The translations under genes were made by a program, and so were the position numbers. The notes under the pieces were generated by a model that was given only the letters and a program-made list of their open reading frames with translations, was not told where the DNA came from and made no database searches. A stretch of DNA of 64,000 bases from Chlorogloeopsis fritschii. Its GTDB lineage: Bacteria > Cyanobacteriota > Cyanobacteriia > Cyanobacteriales > Nostocaceae. Of the stretch, positions 63,304 through 64,000 are shown in pieces (within the stretch, counting starts at the first letter, position 1; each line of letters opens with the position of its first letter). The stretch is from the NCBI RefSeq assembly GCF_043099315.1, contig NZ_CP170746.1. One strand, 5' to 3'.

Positions 63304-63959
63304 TACACCTTTGCAGAACGTTGGGATTTGAGATATTCAAACACAGATTTATCTCCGATATCCGGAGGAATTGCTTGCACTACTTTACGTACAGCAAAAA
63401 TTACAAAGAAAATTGCCCAAATTCCTAATAAAACTCGTTCCCAATGCATAGATAAAATACCCAGTAAATGTCCTAGTAGTAGTAAGGGCACAATGGGAGT
63501 AAGTACTTTCGTTTCCAGACGATTAAAGCAAAATCCTTCTTTAAAATAAATTCCTGTCAAAGCAGCGAAGGTAAAACCAACTCCCAATAGAGTCAAGGGT
63601 TGAGTGTAAACGGTAACAGCCAAAGGTTCACTGCTCGATAGTGCCACTACTATCGAGGAAATACTACCAATCGCCCAAAATACTTGCAAGATGCGGTGCA
63701 GTTCTACCATGTAAATATGGATGGTCAATAAACTCACACCGAGCGCAAGGCTGAAACAAGCATACAGAGGAGTCAGCCAGTTGTAAATACTGGGGCTAGG
63801 GTTGAATAATACTAAAGCAGTGCCGATCGCAAAACAAATAGCAGCCACCATTAAGCCACTGCGGTAGATAATCACACCAGTGCGATCGCCCTTGTTAATT
63901 GTAAACTCACCAAACTGACCTTGATATACTTCGGGTGCAGATAATGTTTGTGTAGTCAT
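63303..63959 (-). CDS. DUF2301 membrane protein
   Basis: About 218 residues from ATG 63959 (MTTQTLSAPEV); GTG at 63971 is possible. Six or seven transmembrane helices (GLMVAAICFAIGTALVLF, then LYACFSLALGVSLLTIHIY, and others). The cyanobacterial family has no assigned function. The C-terminus (SVFEYLKSQRSAKV) is cytosolic. It is the first gene of a two-gene unit with the YdcF-like gene. Confidence 0.78.
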   Translation of the reverse strand: MTTQTLSAPEVYQGQFGEFTINKGDRTGVIIYRSGLMVAAICFAIGTALVLFNPSPSIYNWLTPLYACFSLALGVSLLTIHIYMVELHRILQVFWAIGSISSIVVALSSSEPLAVTVYTQPLTLLGVGFTFAALTGIYFKEGFCFNRLETKVLTPIVPLLLLGHLLGILSMHWERVLLGIWAIFFVIFAVRKVVQAIPPDIGDKSVFEYLKSQRSAKV

Positions 63960-64000
63960 ATACAAAATCACATGAATTACTTAGACTTTACTGGGCAATG

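Noticed and set aside
1..64000. tRNA, rRNA and riboswitches
   Set aside because: I looked in the intergenic spaces for TTCGA-type T-arms and conserved riboswitch cores and found none I could defend.

Overview
The window looks like chromosomal DNA of a filamentous, probably heterocyst-forming (Nostocales-type) cyanobacterium. The evidence is the very frequent HIP1 octamer GCGATCGC and its shorter forms, a Psb28-family photosystem II protein, sucrose-phosphate phosphatase, an HstK-type Ser/Thr-His hybrid kinase, several pentapeptide-repeat proteins, heptanucleotide tandem arrays and several families of dispersed palindromes. No rRNA, tRNA, CRISPR array or intact prophage was recognised.

Layout. 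1-5.3 kb: NAD kinase (cut by the window edge), ChaB-like protein, a hypothetical gene, an EamA transporter preceded by two tandem CIRCE-like operators, an SMP-30 lactonase, a Uma2 nuclease remnant, a YefM/YoeB toxin-antitoxin pair and a frameshifted CSP41-type epimerase gene. 5.3-10.3 kb: a long heptamer array, then an exopolysaccharide module (GT4 glycosyltransferase, polyprenyl-phosphate sugar transferase, gmd, fcl for GDP-L-fucose). 10.4-15.8 kb: 5-formyl-THF cyclo-ligase, a Cache/HAMP histidine kinase, a repeat-rich gap of about 1 kb, an orphan sugar ABC permease and a small membrane protein. 15.8-24.8 kb: three pentapeptide-repeat genes, a flavoprotein-SelD fusion, a putative PFE-CTERM surface protein, a truncated extracellular nuclease and a decayed short-chain dehydrogenase. 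24.8-33.2 kb: HdeD-like protein, a GH63-like glucosidase and GH13 amylase pair, a DUF389 plus ion channel operon and a DUF3386 exported protein.

33.4-43.1 kb: a signalling block with a 2017-residue kinase/ATPase/GAF/histidine kinase/receiver protein, a REC-PAS-HK-REC hybrid kinase and a convergent sigma-70-like regulator. 43.5-47.1 kb: an AAA+ ATPase, a cysteine-cluster protein and a gene start cut off by insertion-sequence debris (an IS5-type transposase fused to an IS1-type end). 47.3-50.4 kb: a B12-binding radical SAM protein overlapping a CDP-alcohol phosphatidyltransferase gene, then a Coq4-like protein. 50.5-58.1 kb: mostly housekeeping genes (sucrose-phosphate phosphatase overlapping ruvA, bioF, a BON lipoprotein, a glycine-zipper stress protein, TrmJ, a penicillin-recognising serine hydrolase, Psb28-2). 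58.2-60.3 kb: an unassigned tandemly repeated domain family with two genes and one remnant. 60.7-64 kb: dprA, a DUF1400 protein, a YdcF-like protein and a DUF2301 membrane protein.

The points most worth following up are the paired CIRCE-like operators in front of a transporter, the radical SAM/CDP-alcohol transferase pair, the repeated-domain family at 58-60 kb, the AAA+ ATPase locus truncated by insertion sequences, and the DUF389/channel operon with a non-canonical pore motif. Most intergenic space is occupied by recurring palindromes and gene remnants, which points to an actively rearranging genome.
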